NCBI RefSeq assembly: GCF_002150765.1
Contig: NZ_MUYM01000043.1
Span: 1-64,000, forward strand
Reading direction: 5' to 3'
Source of the DNA: Lentzea kentuckyensis
GTDB lineage: Bacteria; Actinomycetota; Actinomycetes; Mycobacteriales; Pseudonocardiaceae
Length of the DNA: 64,000 nucleotides
The position numbers and the translations under genes are program-made. The notes under the pieces are model-generated. The model was not told the origin of the DNA, did no database searches, and saw only the letters and a list, made by a program, of their open reading frames with translations. Below, piece by piece: positions 25,782 to 34,130 of the stretch (position 1 is its first letter; the number at the start of each line of letters is the position of its first letter).

Positions 25782-27182
25782 TCAGCCGAGCCGGAAGTCG
25801 GCGACGCGAATCGCCGACGGCGTGGTGCCGCTGGAGGTTTGCTGGTACTGCACCGAAAGGATGCCCAGCGACGCGACGCGGGACGTGTCGACGTTGACCT
25901 CTCCGAACGCCTGCAGGGACGGGCGGTCGAACACGGTCGTCCAGTCCGTCCAGCCGCTCGCCTTGCTCGCCGCCACGATCTTGCCGCGCGGCATCACCAG
26001 GTAGGCGTTGTCGGCGCGGTCGAGCACGATCTTCGTGCGCTGGGTGTGGTTCGGCGGGATCGGGACCTCCATCTTGGTCCACCTTCCGTCCGCGCCGCGG
26101 AAGACGTGGAACGTGCGGCCGTACTGCGCGCGCTGCTGGGCGTAGTTCGAGACGCACTGGGTGAAGCGGCCGGGCACGTAGCTGATCACCACGTGCGGCC
26201 GGCCGTTCGCGTCCACCGCCTGACTCTCCTGGTTCATCAGGCCGTGGTTCGGGTCGAGCGGATCGGCCACCAGGCCCGGCGAGGTCACGCTGACCGGCGC
26301 GCCACCGGTCGTGCCGACGACGGTTCCCGCGCCGTTGCGCCAGGTTCGGCCGCGGTCGTCGCTGTAGACGTAGCCGGTGTCGTGGTTGGTCAGTCCGCCC
26401 GAGTTGCAGAGCACACCCGCATTGCCTTCACGCCAGGTGAAAGCGGCGTGCAACCGTCCACTTCGGTCGTAGTTGAGGCCGTGCAGGTACATGTTGCGGG
26501 TGTTCGAGACCACGCCGTTCGGACCGGTGTACGAGCCGGTGGCCGACGACCAGCCGCCGAGCTTGCGCCACGTGCCGCCGTCGTACTCGGCCAGCTCGTT
26601 GACGCCGTTGCCGGAGCCACCGGTGCGGTAGCTGAACTGCAGTCTTCCTTCTGGTGTCACCAGGAACTGCGGGTAGGTCATCGAACCGAGCTCGACGCCA
26701 CCGAGCGTCCGCTGCACCCCGCCGAACGACGCGGCGTTCCACGGCTGGCCGCCGATCGCGAGACCGGCCTTGGAGCGCAGGTAGAACAGACGGGTGTTGT
26801 GGGTGTCCAGGGCGACGTGGATCGTGTTGTCCTGCGGGGAGACTCCCAGCGAGATCACGTTGTGCGAGTCGTCGACGCTGAGCTGGTGCGGCAACACCAC
26901 GGTCTCCCACGCCGTGCTGCCCAGACTCCGGCGGGCGATCACGGCGTTGCGGCTGCCGGTGTACCAGGTGGCGTACTGACGGCCCTGGTAGGTCAGGATC
27001 GCGTCCTGCTGGAACGAGTTGTTGTTCACCAACCCGTCGTACGAGACGAAGTACAACGCCGACGGGTCGAGCAGGGTGTCGCTGACGAGGCTCACGACCG
27101 GTGCCGCGTGCGCGGTCCCGGGCACGGAGAGCGAAGCGGCGACGACAGCCGCGGTCAGCAGATGAGGGAGCGTCCTGGCCAT
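25782..27182 (-). CDS. Secreted BNR_4 beta-propeller protein, possible polysaccharide lyase
   Basis: Secreted protein of 466 residues, signal peptide MARTLPHLLTAAVVAASLSV ending TAHA. Seen: BNR-type propeller motifs (YSDDRGRTWRNGAG, LDTHNTRLFYLRSKAG, VDANGRPHVVISYV) and conserved YLHGLNYDRSGRLHAAFTWRE, the pattern of the BNR_4 repeat family. Families PL24, PL25 and PL27 share this seven-bladed fold; PL27 removes rhamnose-capped glucuronate from arabinogalactan-protein, which would suit the neighbours, but I cannot assign the family from motifs alone. Sialidase is unlikely because no FRIP motif is visible. It is divergent from GH2 and shares a promoter region with it. Confidence 0.72.
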   Translation of the reverse strand: MARTLPHLLTAAVVAASLSVPGTAHAAPVVSLVSDTLLDPSALYFVSYDGLVNNNSFQQDAILTYQGRQYATWYTGSRNAVIARRSLGSTAWETVVLPHQLSVDDSHNVISLGVSPQDNTIHVALDTHNTRLFYLRSKAGLAIGGQPWNAASFGGVQRTLGGVELGSMTYPQFLVTPEGRLQFSYRTGGSGNGVNELAEYDGGTWRKLGGWSSATGSYTGPNGVVSNTRNMYLHGLNYDRSGRLHAAFTWREGNAGVLCNSGGLTNHDTGYVYSDDRGRTWRNGAGTVVGTTGGAPVSVTSPGLVADPLDPNHGLMNQESQAVDANGRPHVVISYVPGRFTQCVSNYAQQRAQYGRTFHVFRGADGRWTKMEVPIPPNHTQRTKIVLDRADNAYLVMPRGKIVAASKASGWTDWTTVFDRPSLQAFGEVNVDTSRVASLGILSVQYQQTSSGTTPSAIRVADFRLG

Positions 27183-27198
27183 GGCCCCGGAGCGTGCT

Positions 27199-27242
27199 GT
27201 CGAACAAAATCGAACGCAAGAGACAACCCGTTCGATAACAGT
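27199..27242. promoter_or_regulatory. Bipartite TTCGA motif, BNR_4/GH2 intergenic region
   Basis: GTCGAACAAAATCG at 27199-27212 and GTTCGATAACAGT at 27230-27242. The same pair, at exactly the same start-to-start distance of 31 bases, occurs at 42829-42872 upstream of ABC system B. Further TTCGA copies follow at 27244 and 27286. Probably a site for a shared regulator not encoded here. Confidence 0.45.
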
Positions 27243-27321
27243 GTTCGACCTGTGAACCACGCGGACCTCGTGGCCCCTTGTCGCGTTCGAATACCGACTG
27301 TTCACTTGTGTTCATTTCTGT

Positions 27322-27339
27322 CTGAACATGGAGGTTCAG
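27322..27339 (+). promoter_or_regulatory. Inverted repeat enclosing the GH2 ribosome binding site
   Basis: CTGAAC-ATGGAG-GTTCAG directly precedes the GTG start of GH2, with most of the GGAGG Shine-Dalgarno in the 6-base loop. It could be a protein operator or a weak mRNA hairpin affecting initiation. Confidence 0.4.
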
Positions 27340-27340
27340 C

Positions 27341-30300
27341 GTGCGGCGCGCGATCGTTCTTGCGACAGTGATGTTGGTTGCGGCGGGTTCGATGACACCG
27401 ATCGCCGCCGCCGTCGACCCCCCTCCTGACGTGCACACCTATCTGGAAGATCCGCGCAAGATCGAGGAGGGGCAGGAGCCGCACCACGCGTTGCTGCTTC
27501 CGCAGGCCGACGTGGCCGCCGCCGTGCGCCACGCCGAGCGCACGCCGTTCACGCAGTCGCTGGACGGCAAGTGGCGGATCTCCATGGCGGACAAGCCGGC
27601 CGACGTGCCGGCGCGGTTCTACGCCGACGACTACGACACCTCGCGCTGGCGCACGGTGACCGTGCCGCACACGTGGCAGACCGACGGCCTGGACCACCCG
27701 ATCTTCCGCAACATCGCCACCGAGGTGCAGCCGGACGACCCGCCCCGCGTCCCCCGCGACGTGAACCCGACCGGCGCGTACGTCCGCGACTTCGACGTGC
27801 CGGCCAACTGGACCAAGCGCGCCACGTTCCTGCGCTTCGAAGGCGTGACGTCGGGCTACTTCGTGTGGGTCAACGGCAAGTACGTCGGCTACGACCAGGG
27901 TGGCTACACCCCGGCGGAGTTCGACATCTCCTCCGCGCTGCGACCGGGCCGCAACAAGATCGCCGTGCAGGTGCACCGCTGGAGCGCCGGTTCCTACCTC
28001 GAGGACTACGACCAGTGGCGGTACTCGGGCATCTTCCGCTCGGTGTCGCTGTACTCGACGCCCGCCACGTTCATCCAGGACGTCACCCTCAAGACCGATC
28101 TCGACGCCACCTACACCGACGCGACCCTCACCGCCGACGTCGAGCTCGGCCACAAGCCCGGCGGCACCACCGGAAAGCACCGCGTCACCGCCAGCCTGCG
28201 TGACGCCAAAGGCAGGGAGGTCGGGTCGGCGAGCCAGGAAACCGAGGGCAGCACGGCACGTCTGACGTTGCCGGTGCGCAACCCGGCCAAGTGGACCGAC
28301 GAGACGCCGAACCTCTACACCGTCGTGCTGACGCTCGCCGCGCCCGACGGGAAGATCACGCACATCACCAGTGACACCACCGGTTTCCGCAAGATCGAGA
28401 TCCGCGACCGGACGTTGCTGGTCAACGGGAAACGCGTGCTGTTCAAGGGCGTCAACCGCGCCGAGACCGACCCGGACCACGGCCGGCACGTGCCCCGCAA
28501 GGCGCAGGAACGCGACGTGGCGCTGATGGAGCAGCTCAACGTCAACGCCGTCCGCACCTCGCACTACCCGAGCGACCCGTACTTCTACGACCTCGCCGAC
28601 CGCAACGGCATCTGGATCGACGACGAGGTCGACATCGAGACCCACAACCACGAGAACTGCTCCCGGTGGTGTCAGGCCAACCAGCCGGAGTGGCGCGACA
28701 CGTTCATGGACCGGATGATCGCCATGGTCGAGCGGGACAAGAACCACCCGAGCGTCTTCATGTGGGACACCGGAAACGAGGCCGGACTCGGCGCGCACCA
28801 CTACGAGATGGCGAAGTGGGTCAAGGCCAACGACCCGTCCCGCCCGGTCTACCACCAGTCGAACAACCCCGACGGTGACGCGCCGTTCGCCGACGTGTGG
28901 GGCCCGCGCTACCCGTCGCCGGAGCGGTTCGCCGAACAGGCGAAGACCACGACCAAGCCGCTGATCTTCGGCGAGTACGCGCACGCGATGGGCAACAGCC
29001 TCGGCAACTTCCGCGAGTTCTGGGACATCATCCGCGCCAACCCGCAGACCCAGGGCGGGTTCATCTGGGACTGGGCCGAGCAGAACATCAGGCAGAAGAC
29101 CCGCGTCGCGCCGGACAGTTCCGGCAACAACATCACCGCGCTGCTCTCCGGCGCGCCGAAGCTCGTCGACGGCCACCGCGGCAAGGCCCTGTCGTTGTCC
29201 GGGCTCGACGACTTCGTGGAGGTCTACCGCGACCGCAAGCTCGACATCACCGGCACGGCGCTGACGCTGGACGCGTGGGTCAAGCCCGGCAAGTGGACCG
29301 GGCAGTTCCCGATCATCGCCAAGGGCGACCACCAGTGGACGCTCAAGATGAAGAACGAGACCACGCTGGAGTTCTTCATCCACAGCGGCACGTGGCGCGC
29401 CGTGCAGGCGAAGGTGCCCGCCGACTTCTACGACAGGTGGCACCGGGTCAGCGGCACCTACGACGGCACCGCGATCCGGCTGTACATCGACGGCGCGGAG
29501 GTCGGCTCGTTGCCGTTCACCGGCGCGATCGACTACTCGGCGGCGGACGTGAACATCGGCCGCGACTTCGAGATGTCGTGGAACGACCCGTCGACCGTCA
29601 CCAGGCTCTCCCACGGAGACGTCGACGACGTGCGGATCTACAACCGGGCGCTGTCCCCCGCCGAGTTGAACGCCTCGCCGCCGGCCGGTGGCGCGGTGCT
29701 GGCGCTGGACTTCGACAGCGTGCGGGAACGCGGCACGCACTTCGCGTACGGATCGACGCTGTCCGGTGTGGACGGTCTGATCAACACCGACCGCACCACG
29801 CAGCCCGAGACGCTGCAGATGGCGTGGGCACACCAGCCGATCCGGTTCGCCTACTCCACCGGCGTGCTGTCGGTGACCAACGAACGCCAGTTCACCGGTA
29901 CCGACGACCTCACCCTGCGGTGGCGGGTCACCGAGGGGTCGCGGGTGGTGAAGGACGGCTCGCAACCGTTGCGGGTCGCCAGCGCCTCGACGGCTGCCAT
30001 CCCGCTGCCGGTGCCGGCCAACAACGCCGACCGCGAACGGTTCCTGACCGTCGAAACGGTCACGTCTGATGGGCACGCGCTCGCGCACGACCAGTTCTCG
30101 CTGGGCGGCAGCCGCGTTCCCGGTCTCGACAAGGCACCGCTCGACTGGGCCGTCGTGTTCACCCAGGAGGACGCGGCCAAGGTCACCGCGACGGCCGCCG
30201 GCGCGACCTACACGGTGGACAAGAAGTCCGGCGCCCTCACGTCCATCAAGTCGTGGGGACGGGAACTGCTCACCAGCGGCCCGAAGCTCGACGCGTGGCG

Positions 30301-31057
30301 TGCGCCGATCAGCAACGAGACCTACACGTGGGGCCGCGCGGAGGGTGAGGACTGGCGCAAGGCGGGCCTCGACCGCCTGGAGACCACCGTGAACGGCGTG
30401 CGGGTGGAGAAGGACGGCCTCAAGACCACCCGGATCATCGTGGACAGCAAGGTGGCGGCACCCGGCGTGACCGGGGCGTGGTTCGACCAGACGATGGTGT
30501 ACTCGGTGGACTCGGCCGGCGTGCTGCGGCTCGGCCACCGGGTGACGCCGCAGGGGTCGATGCGGACGCTGCCCTACCTGCCCCGCATCGGCGTCCAGTT
30601 GTCCGTGCCCGACCGCTACGACGAGTTCTCCTGGTACGGCCGCAAGGCGGAGAGCTATGTCGACCGCAAGGACGGCACGCCGATCGGGGTGCAGTCGACC
30701 TCGGTGGCCGACCAGTACGTCGAGTACCACCGCCCGCAGGACCACGGCAACCACACCGACACCCGGTGGGCGCTGCTCACCGACGGCCGCACGTCGGGCC
30801 TGCTGGTGTCGGGCGTCAAGGACGTCAGCGTGACGCAGTACGACGACCTCGAACGCGCCGCGTACCCGTTCATGTTGCAGCGCAACAAGGGCTACGTCAC
30901 GCTGCACGCCGATCACGCCGTGACCGGCGTCGGTGACACGCCGAACCCGGTGCGGCAACGCAACCAGGTCCGGCCTGACAGCACCTACGACTACACCATC
31001 ACGATGCGGCCGTTGACGTCGCAGGAGGCCTGGTCAGGCAAACCGGCGGGTGCCTGA
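27341..31057 (+). CDS. Secreted GH2 beta-galactosidase with LamG domain inserted in the barrel
   Basis: LacZ-like retaining enzyme, 1238 residues. Seen: signal peptide MRRAIVLATVMLVAAGSM ending IAAA; sugar-binding domain with VPHTWQTDGLDHPIF and NPTGAYVRDF; Ig-like domain; TIM barrel with acid/base in MWDTGNEAGLG (E480) and nucleophile in LIFGEYAHAMGNS (E545). After FIWDWAEQNIR, about residues 590-780 form a LamG/concanavalin-like domain (LDAWVKPGKWTGQFPIIAKG ... VDDVRIYNRALSPAEL), and the barrel then resumes with GLINTDRTTQPETLQMAW, followed by the C-terminal Bgal_small-type domain. GTG start after GGAGG, which lies in the loop of a CTGAAC/GTTCAG repeat (27322-27339). Exported beta-galactosidase for galactan side chains is the likely role. 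Confidence 0.92.
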   Translation: MRRAIVLATVMLVAAGSMTPIAAAVDPPPDVHTYLEDPRKIEEGQEPHHALLLPQADVAAAVRHAERTPFTQSLDGKWRISMADKPADVPARFYADDYDTSRWRTVTVPHTWQTDGLDHPIFRNIATEVQPDDPPRVPRDVNPTGAYVRDFDVPANWTKRATFLRFEGVTSGYFVWVNGKYVGYDQGGYTPAEFDISSALRPGRNKIAVQVHRWSAGSYLEDYDQWRYSGIFRSVSLYSTPATFIQDVTLKTDLDATYTDATLTADVELGHKPGGTTGKHRVTASLRDAKGREVGSASQETEGSTARLTLPVRNPAKWTDETPNLYTVVLTLAAPDGKITHITSDTTGFRKIEIRDRTLLVNGKRVLFKGVNRAETDPDHGRHVPRKAQERDVALMEQLNVNAVRTSHYPSDPYFYDLADRNGIWIDDEVDIETHNHENCSRWCQANQPEWRDTFMDRMIAMVERDKNHPSVFMWDTGNEAGLGAHHYEMAKWVKANDPSRPVYHQSNNPDGDAPFADVWGPRYPSPERFAEQAKTTTKPLIFGEYAHAMGNSLGNFREFWDIIRANPQTQGGFIWDWAEQNIRQKTRVAPDSSGNNITALLSGAPKLVDGHRGKALSLSGLDDFVEVYRDRKLDITGTALTLDAWVKPGKWTGQFPIIAKGDHQWTLKMKNETTLEFFIHSGTWRAVQAKVPADFYDRWHRVSGTYDGTAIRLYIDGAEVGSLPFTGAIDYSAADVNIGRDFEMSWNDPSTVTRLSHGDVDDVRIYNRALSPAELNASPPAGGAVLALDFDSVRERGTHFAYGSTLSGVDGLINTDRTTQPETLQMAWAHQPIRFAYSTGVLSVTNERQFTGTDDLTLRWRVTEGSRVVKDGSQPLRVASASTAAIPLPVPANNADRERFLTVETVTSDGHALAHDQFSLGGSRVPGLDKAPLDWAVVFTQEDAAKVTATAAGATYTVDKKSGALTSIKSWGRELLTSGPKLDAWRAPISNETYTWGRAEGEDWRKAGLDRLETTVNGVRVEKDGLKTTRIIVDSKVAAPGVTGAWFDQTMVYSVDSAGVLRLGHRVTPQGSMRTLPYLPRIGVQLSVPDRYDEFSWYGRKAESYVDRKDGTPIGVQSTSVADQYVEYHRPQDHGNHTDTRWALLTDGRTSGLLVSGVKDVSVTQYDDLERAAYPFMLQRNKGYVTLHADHAVTGVGDTPNPVRQRNQVRPDSTYDYTITMRPLTSQEAWSGKPAGA

Positions 31058-31075
31058 CCGGAGGAGGCCCGCAGA

Positions 31076-31134
31076 CTGGCCATGAACGGCGCTTTTGTGG
31101 ACCTGTGGTCCACAAAAGCGCCGTTCATGGCCAG
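31076..31134. terminator. Perfect 28-bp hairpin after GH2
   Basis: Arms 31076-31103 and 31107-31134 are perfectly complementary with a 3-base loop (TGT). The hairpin starts 19 bases after the GH2 stop and 41 bases before the GNAT gene. As RNA it would terminate transcription from either side; no T-run follows. Perfect identity across 28 bp is more than a terminator needs and suggests a dispersed palindrome element. Confidence 0.8.
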
Positions 31135-31157
31135 CTCGCGAGCCAATCCCCACCCTG

Positions 31158-31174
31158 TTGCATATGATGTGCAA
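31158..31174 (+). promoter_or_regulatory. -10 box inside an inverted repeat, GNAT promoter
   Basis: TTGCATATGATGTGCAA contains the -10-like TATGAT (31163-31168) between TTGCA and TGCAA half-sites. The GTG start codon follows immediately at 31175, seven bases past the -10, so the mRNA is probably leaderless and a dimeric regulator could cover the promoter. Confidence 0.55.
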
Positions 31175-31705
31175 GTGCACGAATATTGCATCAGGACGGC
31201 CGGGCCGGACGACCTCGGTGGAGCGCGGGCGGTGATGCTCGACGCGCTCTACCGCGACTTCGGCACGGGGTACGTACCGGAGTGGCACGAGGACGTGATC
31301 GACCTCACCGGGTACTACCTCACCCCGCGACGCCACGTCCTGCTGGTCGCGGTCGACCAGCAGGGCGCGATCGCCGCGACCGCGGCGCTGGACTCCCGCG
31401 GTCCCCGGACTCCCGAGTGGCTCGCGGCGCGCTACCCCTCCGGGCGGACCGCCCAGCTGCGCCGCGTGTACGTCGGTCCGGAACACCGCCGGCGTGGTCT
31501 CGCCCGCGCGCTGGTGACCGAACTGCTGGAGTTCGCCCAGGCGGATGGCGGCTACGACTCGGTCTACCTGCACGCGTACCGCCACTCACCCGGCGCGCTC
31601 GACCTCTGGCACGCCCTCGGCGAGGTCGTGTGGGACGAGGAGGGCGTGGTGCACTTCGAGATCGCCACGCCGAGCCGGGCTCACGCGCGCGTCCGTCCGA
31701 TGTAG
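31175..31705 (+). CDS. GNAT-family N-acetyltransferase
   Basis: Cytoplasmic acetyl-CoA-dependent N-acetyltransferase of unknown substrate, 176 residues. Seen: the core fold with LLVAVDQQGAIAATAAL (beta strands), the acetyl-CoA loop QLRRVYVGPEHRRRGLARALVTELLEFA (Q/RxxGxG/A type, residues 90-118) and a terminal YLHAYRHSPGALDLWHALG helix. I chose GTG 31175, with another GTG two codons earlier, because a TATGAT box lies at leaderless spacing and there is no RBS. It overlaps the convergent GH16 gene by 25 bases. It has no evident tie to the polysaccharide genes. Confidence 0.8.
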   Translation: MHEYCIRTAGPDDLGGARAVMLDALYRDFGTGYVPEWHEDVIDLTGYYLTPRRHVLLVAVDQQGAIAATAALDSRGPRTPEWLAARYPSGRTAQLRRVYVGPEHRRRGLARALVTELLEFAQADGGYDSVYLHAYRHSPGALDLWHALGEVVWDEEGVVHFEIATPSRAHARVRPM

Positions 31706-32457
31706 ACGTTGCGCGCCCGGTAGACCGTGTCCGCAGTCGGGCCGGGACTGCCGGACGAGCCCTCCATCTGCAGGTTGATGATCACCCACAGCGGTTTGCC
31801 GACGAAGTTCCTCGCACTGTGCTGGGCGATCCATTTGCCGTCGAGGTAGTAGTGGATGTCGACGTCGGTGTTGTTCACCTTGGTGATCCAGGCCCGGTAG
31901 GTGTGCCAGGAGCCGGGTGAGGACACGCCGACGATCGAGCTCGACACGTCACTGGACGTCCGGAAGGTGTTGAACCAGTTCCGGTTGTCCCCCTTGAACT
32001 CCAGGATGTCGCTTTCGGGTGGCCAGCTGTTGACCCCGGTCAGCCAGAACGCGGGCCACGTGCCGCGGGCCGACGGTGCCTGGAAGTCGCCTTTGACCTC
32101 CCAGCTGGGGAACTGGTTGTTCACCACGACGTGCTCCTTGGCGTGGATCGCGCCGGAGTGGTAGCGGATGGGCAGGTGCGGGACGGCCCCGCTGTTGCCC
32201 TCGTCCCACGAAATCCGCGTCGCTTTCAGGGTCAGCACGCCGCCGGACAACGACACGTGATTGTGGTCGCCGGCGCTCGCGTACATCCGGGCCGAGCCGT
32301 TGTGGTCCGAGCCCCACGGATAACGGTAGTTCCACTCCGACTCCAGCGCACCGTAGCCGCCGAAGGAACCTGTTCCGATCACGTCCTCCCAGGTCGCCGC
32401 ATGCGCGGGACCAGGAATGAAGGTGATGAGCAAAAGTACAGCCGCCGCAATTCTCAT
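31681..32457 (-). CDS. Secreted GH16 endo-beta-glucanase/galactanase-type enzyme
   Basis: Retaining endo-hydrolase of family 16 (laminarinase, lichenase, agarase and related). Seen: a signal peptide MRIAAAVLLLITFIPGPAHA, the concanavalin-like fold with SGAIHAKEHVVVNNQFPSWEVKGDFQAP and GTWPAFWLTGVNSWPPESDILEF; the catalytic ExDxxE is E148-S-D-I-L-E153. 258 residues, one domain. ATG 32457 opens the signal peptide; the longer in-frame read does not. Transcribed alone, divergent from the adenylation gene. The subfamily and so the glucan cut cannot be settled; WPAFWL plus ESDILEF suggest a subfamily away from lichenases. Confidence 0.88.
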   Translation of the reverse strand: MRIAAAVLLLITFIPGPAHAATWEDVIGTGSFGGYGALESEWNYRYPWGSDHNGSARMYASAGDHNHVSLSGGVLTLKATRISWDEGNSGAVPHLPIRYHSGAIHAKEHVVVNNQFPSWEVKGDFQAPSARGTWPAFWLTGVNSWPPESDILEFKGDNRNWFNTFRTSSDVSSSIVGVSSPGSWHTYRAWITKVNNTDVDIHYYLDGKWIAQHSARNFVGKPLWVIINLQMEGSSGSPGPTADTVYRARNVYIGRTRA

Positions 32458-32597
32458 TTTTTCACTGTGAAGCAAGAACTTGTTGTTGTACAACAGGTTC
32501 GTCGATTCGACAGAGGTTCTGTTCGACGTGAACAAAGTGAGGGTGTGTCTCGTTCAGAACGGGTGACCGCGCAACGCTTCCGAAAGGCCACCCTGCA

Positions 32598-34130
32598 GTG
32601 AATGCCGTGTTCCGCGATACCGCACTGCGCGACCTGCCACCGCCGGACCGCGCGTTGTTCCAGTCGTTCGGCGCCGGTCCGATCAGGACCCCGTCGTTCC
32701 ACCACATCCACCACGCGGTCGAGAAACAGGCCGCGCTGCATCCTGACCTCGTCGCCGTGGAACACCTCGGCGAGTCGATTTCCTATGCCGAGCTGAACCG
32801 CAGAGCCGAACTGCTGGCCGAACTGCTGACCCGTGCGGGAGTGCGTCCGGGTGAGCGGGTCGGTCTGTTCCTCACCCGGTCGATCTCGATGGTCGTCGGA
32901 GTTCTCGGCATCCTCAAGGCGGGCGCGGCTTATGTGCCACAGGACGTCCGCATCGCGCCGGAAGTCCACTTGCGACACATCGTCCGCACCGCGCGCATGA
33001 ATTTCGTGCTCACCACGAGCGAGCACGAGGCGGCGCTGCCCCGCAGCCTGGGGACGATCATCGCGATCGACCGCGTGCCCGACGCCACCGAGTTCTGCCG
33101 CACCACCACCGAGACCTCGGACATCGCGGCCGTCATCTTCACCTCCGGCACCACCGGACGGCCCAACGGCGTGCAGGTCTCGCACGCCAACCTGTGCAAC
33201 GTCCTGCTGACCGCGCCCGGATGCCTCGGCGTCGAGCCGGGCACCAGGGTGGCGCAACTGCTGAACATCGCGTTCGACATGGCGATGTGGGAGATACTCG
33301 GCACGCTGGCACACGGCGGCACGCTGGTGATCCGCGGCGCAGACATCGAGCGGACGGCGAGCACTGTGGACGTCGTCATCGCCACGCCGAGCGTGCTGGC
33401 GTCGCTGGATCCCGCCGTGTGCCGCCGAGTTCGGACGATCGCGGTGGCCGGCGAGAGGTGCCCGCAGTCGCTGGCCGACAGGTGGGCCAGCCAGGCCGCC
33501 TTCCACAACGCGTGCGGCCCCACCGAGGTCACCATCGTCAACACGGTGCAGCGGTACGTGCCGGGTGATCAGCTGACGATCGGCCGGCCGGTGCCGAACA
33601 CCACGGTGTACGTGCTCGACGAGAACCTGCGGCCGTGCCGCATCGGCGAGGTCGGCGAGATGTGGGCGGGCGGTGAGTGCGTGACCGCGGGGTATCTGGG
33701 TGACCCCGCGCTGACGGCCGAACGCTACCTCCCGGACCCGTTCCTCGGCGGCGACCACCTGATGTTCCGCACCCGCGACCTCGGCCGGTGGACACCGGAG
33801 GGTCTGCTGGAACACCACGGCCGCACCGACGACCAGGTCAAGGTGCGCGGGTTTCGGGTCGAACTGGACGCCGTGACGTCGGCGCTGGAACGCGCGGCCG
33901 ACTGCAGCCGAGCCACGACCCTGCTGCACAACGGCAGGCTCGTCGGGTTCATCAGCCCGGCCAGCGCGGTGCCGGAGCAGGCCCGCCGGGCGGTCGCGGA
34001 GCGGTTGCCGTACTACTGCGTGCCCACGGTGATCGTGCCGGTCGACACGCTGCCGACCACGGATCGCGGCAAGGTCGACCGGCGCGCGTTGCTGTCGCGT
34101 TTGGACGGACAGAAGGAAACCGTGGCATGA
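32598..34130 (+). CDS. Free-standing adenylation enzyme (NRPS-like A domain)
   Basis: AMP-forming acyl or amino acid activating enzyme, 510 residues, cytoplasmic. Seen core motifs in order: VGVLGILKAGAAYVPQD (A2), AVIFTSGTTGRPNGVQVSH (A3), NACGPTEVTIV (A5), GEMWAGGECVTAGYL (A6), FRTRDLGRWTPEGLLEHHGR (A7), DDQVKVRGFRVEL (A8) and TTDRGKVDRRAL with the catalytic Lys (A10). No carrier or condensation domain follows, so it is not a full NRPS module. GTG start with a weak AAAGG. Its stop overlaps the next gene, a membrane flavoprotein, as ATGA. Adenylation next to a six-helix oxidoreductase is the composition of fungal TmpL. The activated substrate is unknown. Confidence 0.88.
   Translation: MNAVFRDTALRDLPPPDRALFQSFGAGPIRTPSFHHIHHAVEKQAALHPDLVAVEHLGESISYAELNRRAELLAELLTRAGVRPGERVGLFLTRSISMVVGVLGILKAGAAYVPQDVRIAPEVHLRHIVRTARMNFVLTTSEHEAALPRSLGTIIAIDRVPDATEFCRTTTETSDIAAVIFTSGTTGRPNGVQVSHANLCNVLLTAPGCLGVEPGTRVAQLLNIAFDMAMWEILGTLAHGGTLVIRGADIERTASTVDVVIATPSVLASLDPAVCRRVRTIAVAGERCPQSLADRWASQAAFHNACGPTEVTIVNTVQRYVPGDQLTIGRPVPNTTVYVLDENLRPCRIGEVGEMWAGGECVTAGYLGDPALTAERYLPDPFLGGDHLMFRTRDLGRWTPEGLLEHHGRTDDQVKVRGFRVELDAVTSALERAADCSRATTLLHNGRLVGFISPASAVPEQARRAVAERLPYYCVPTVIVPVDTLPTTDRGKVDRRALLSRLDGQKETVA

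Noticed and set aside
25782..27182. Sialidase
   Set aside because: BNR-like repeats are present but no FRIP motif or arginine triad could be seen.
27302..30958. Minus-strand open frame of 1218 residues opposite GH2
   Set aside because: Low-complexity Arg/Val content, no recognisable domain, and full overlap with the GH2 gene.
32598..34130. Nonribosomal peptide biosynthetic cluster
   Set aside because: Only a lone A domain without carrier, condensation or thioesterase domains; neighbours are a redox membrane protein and a crotonase.
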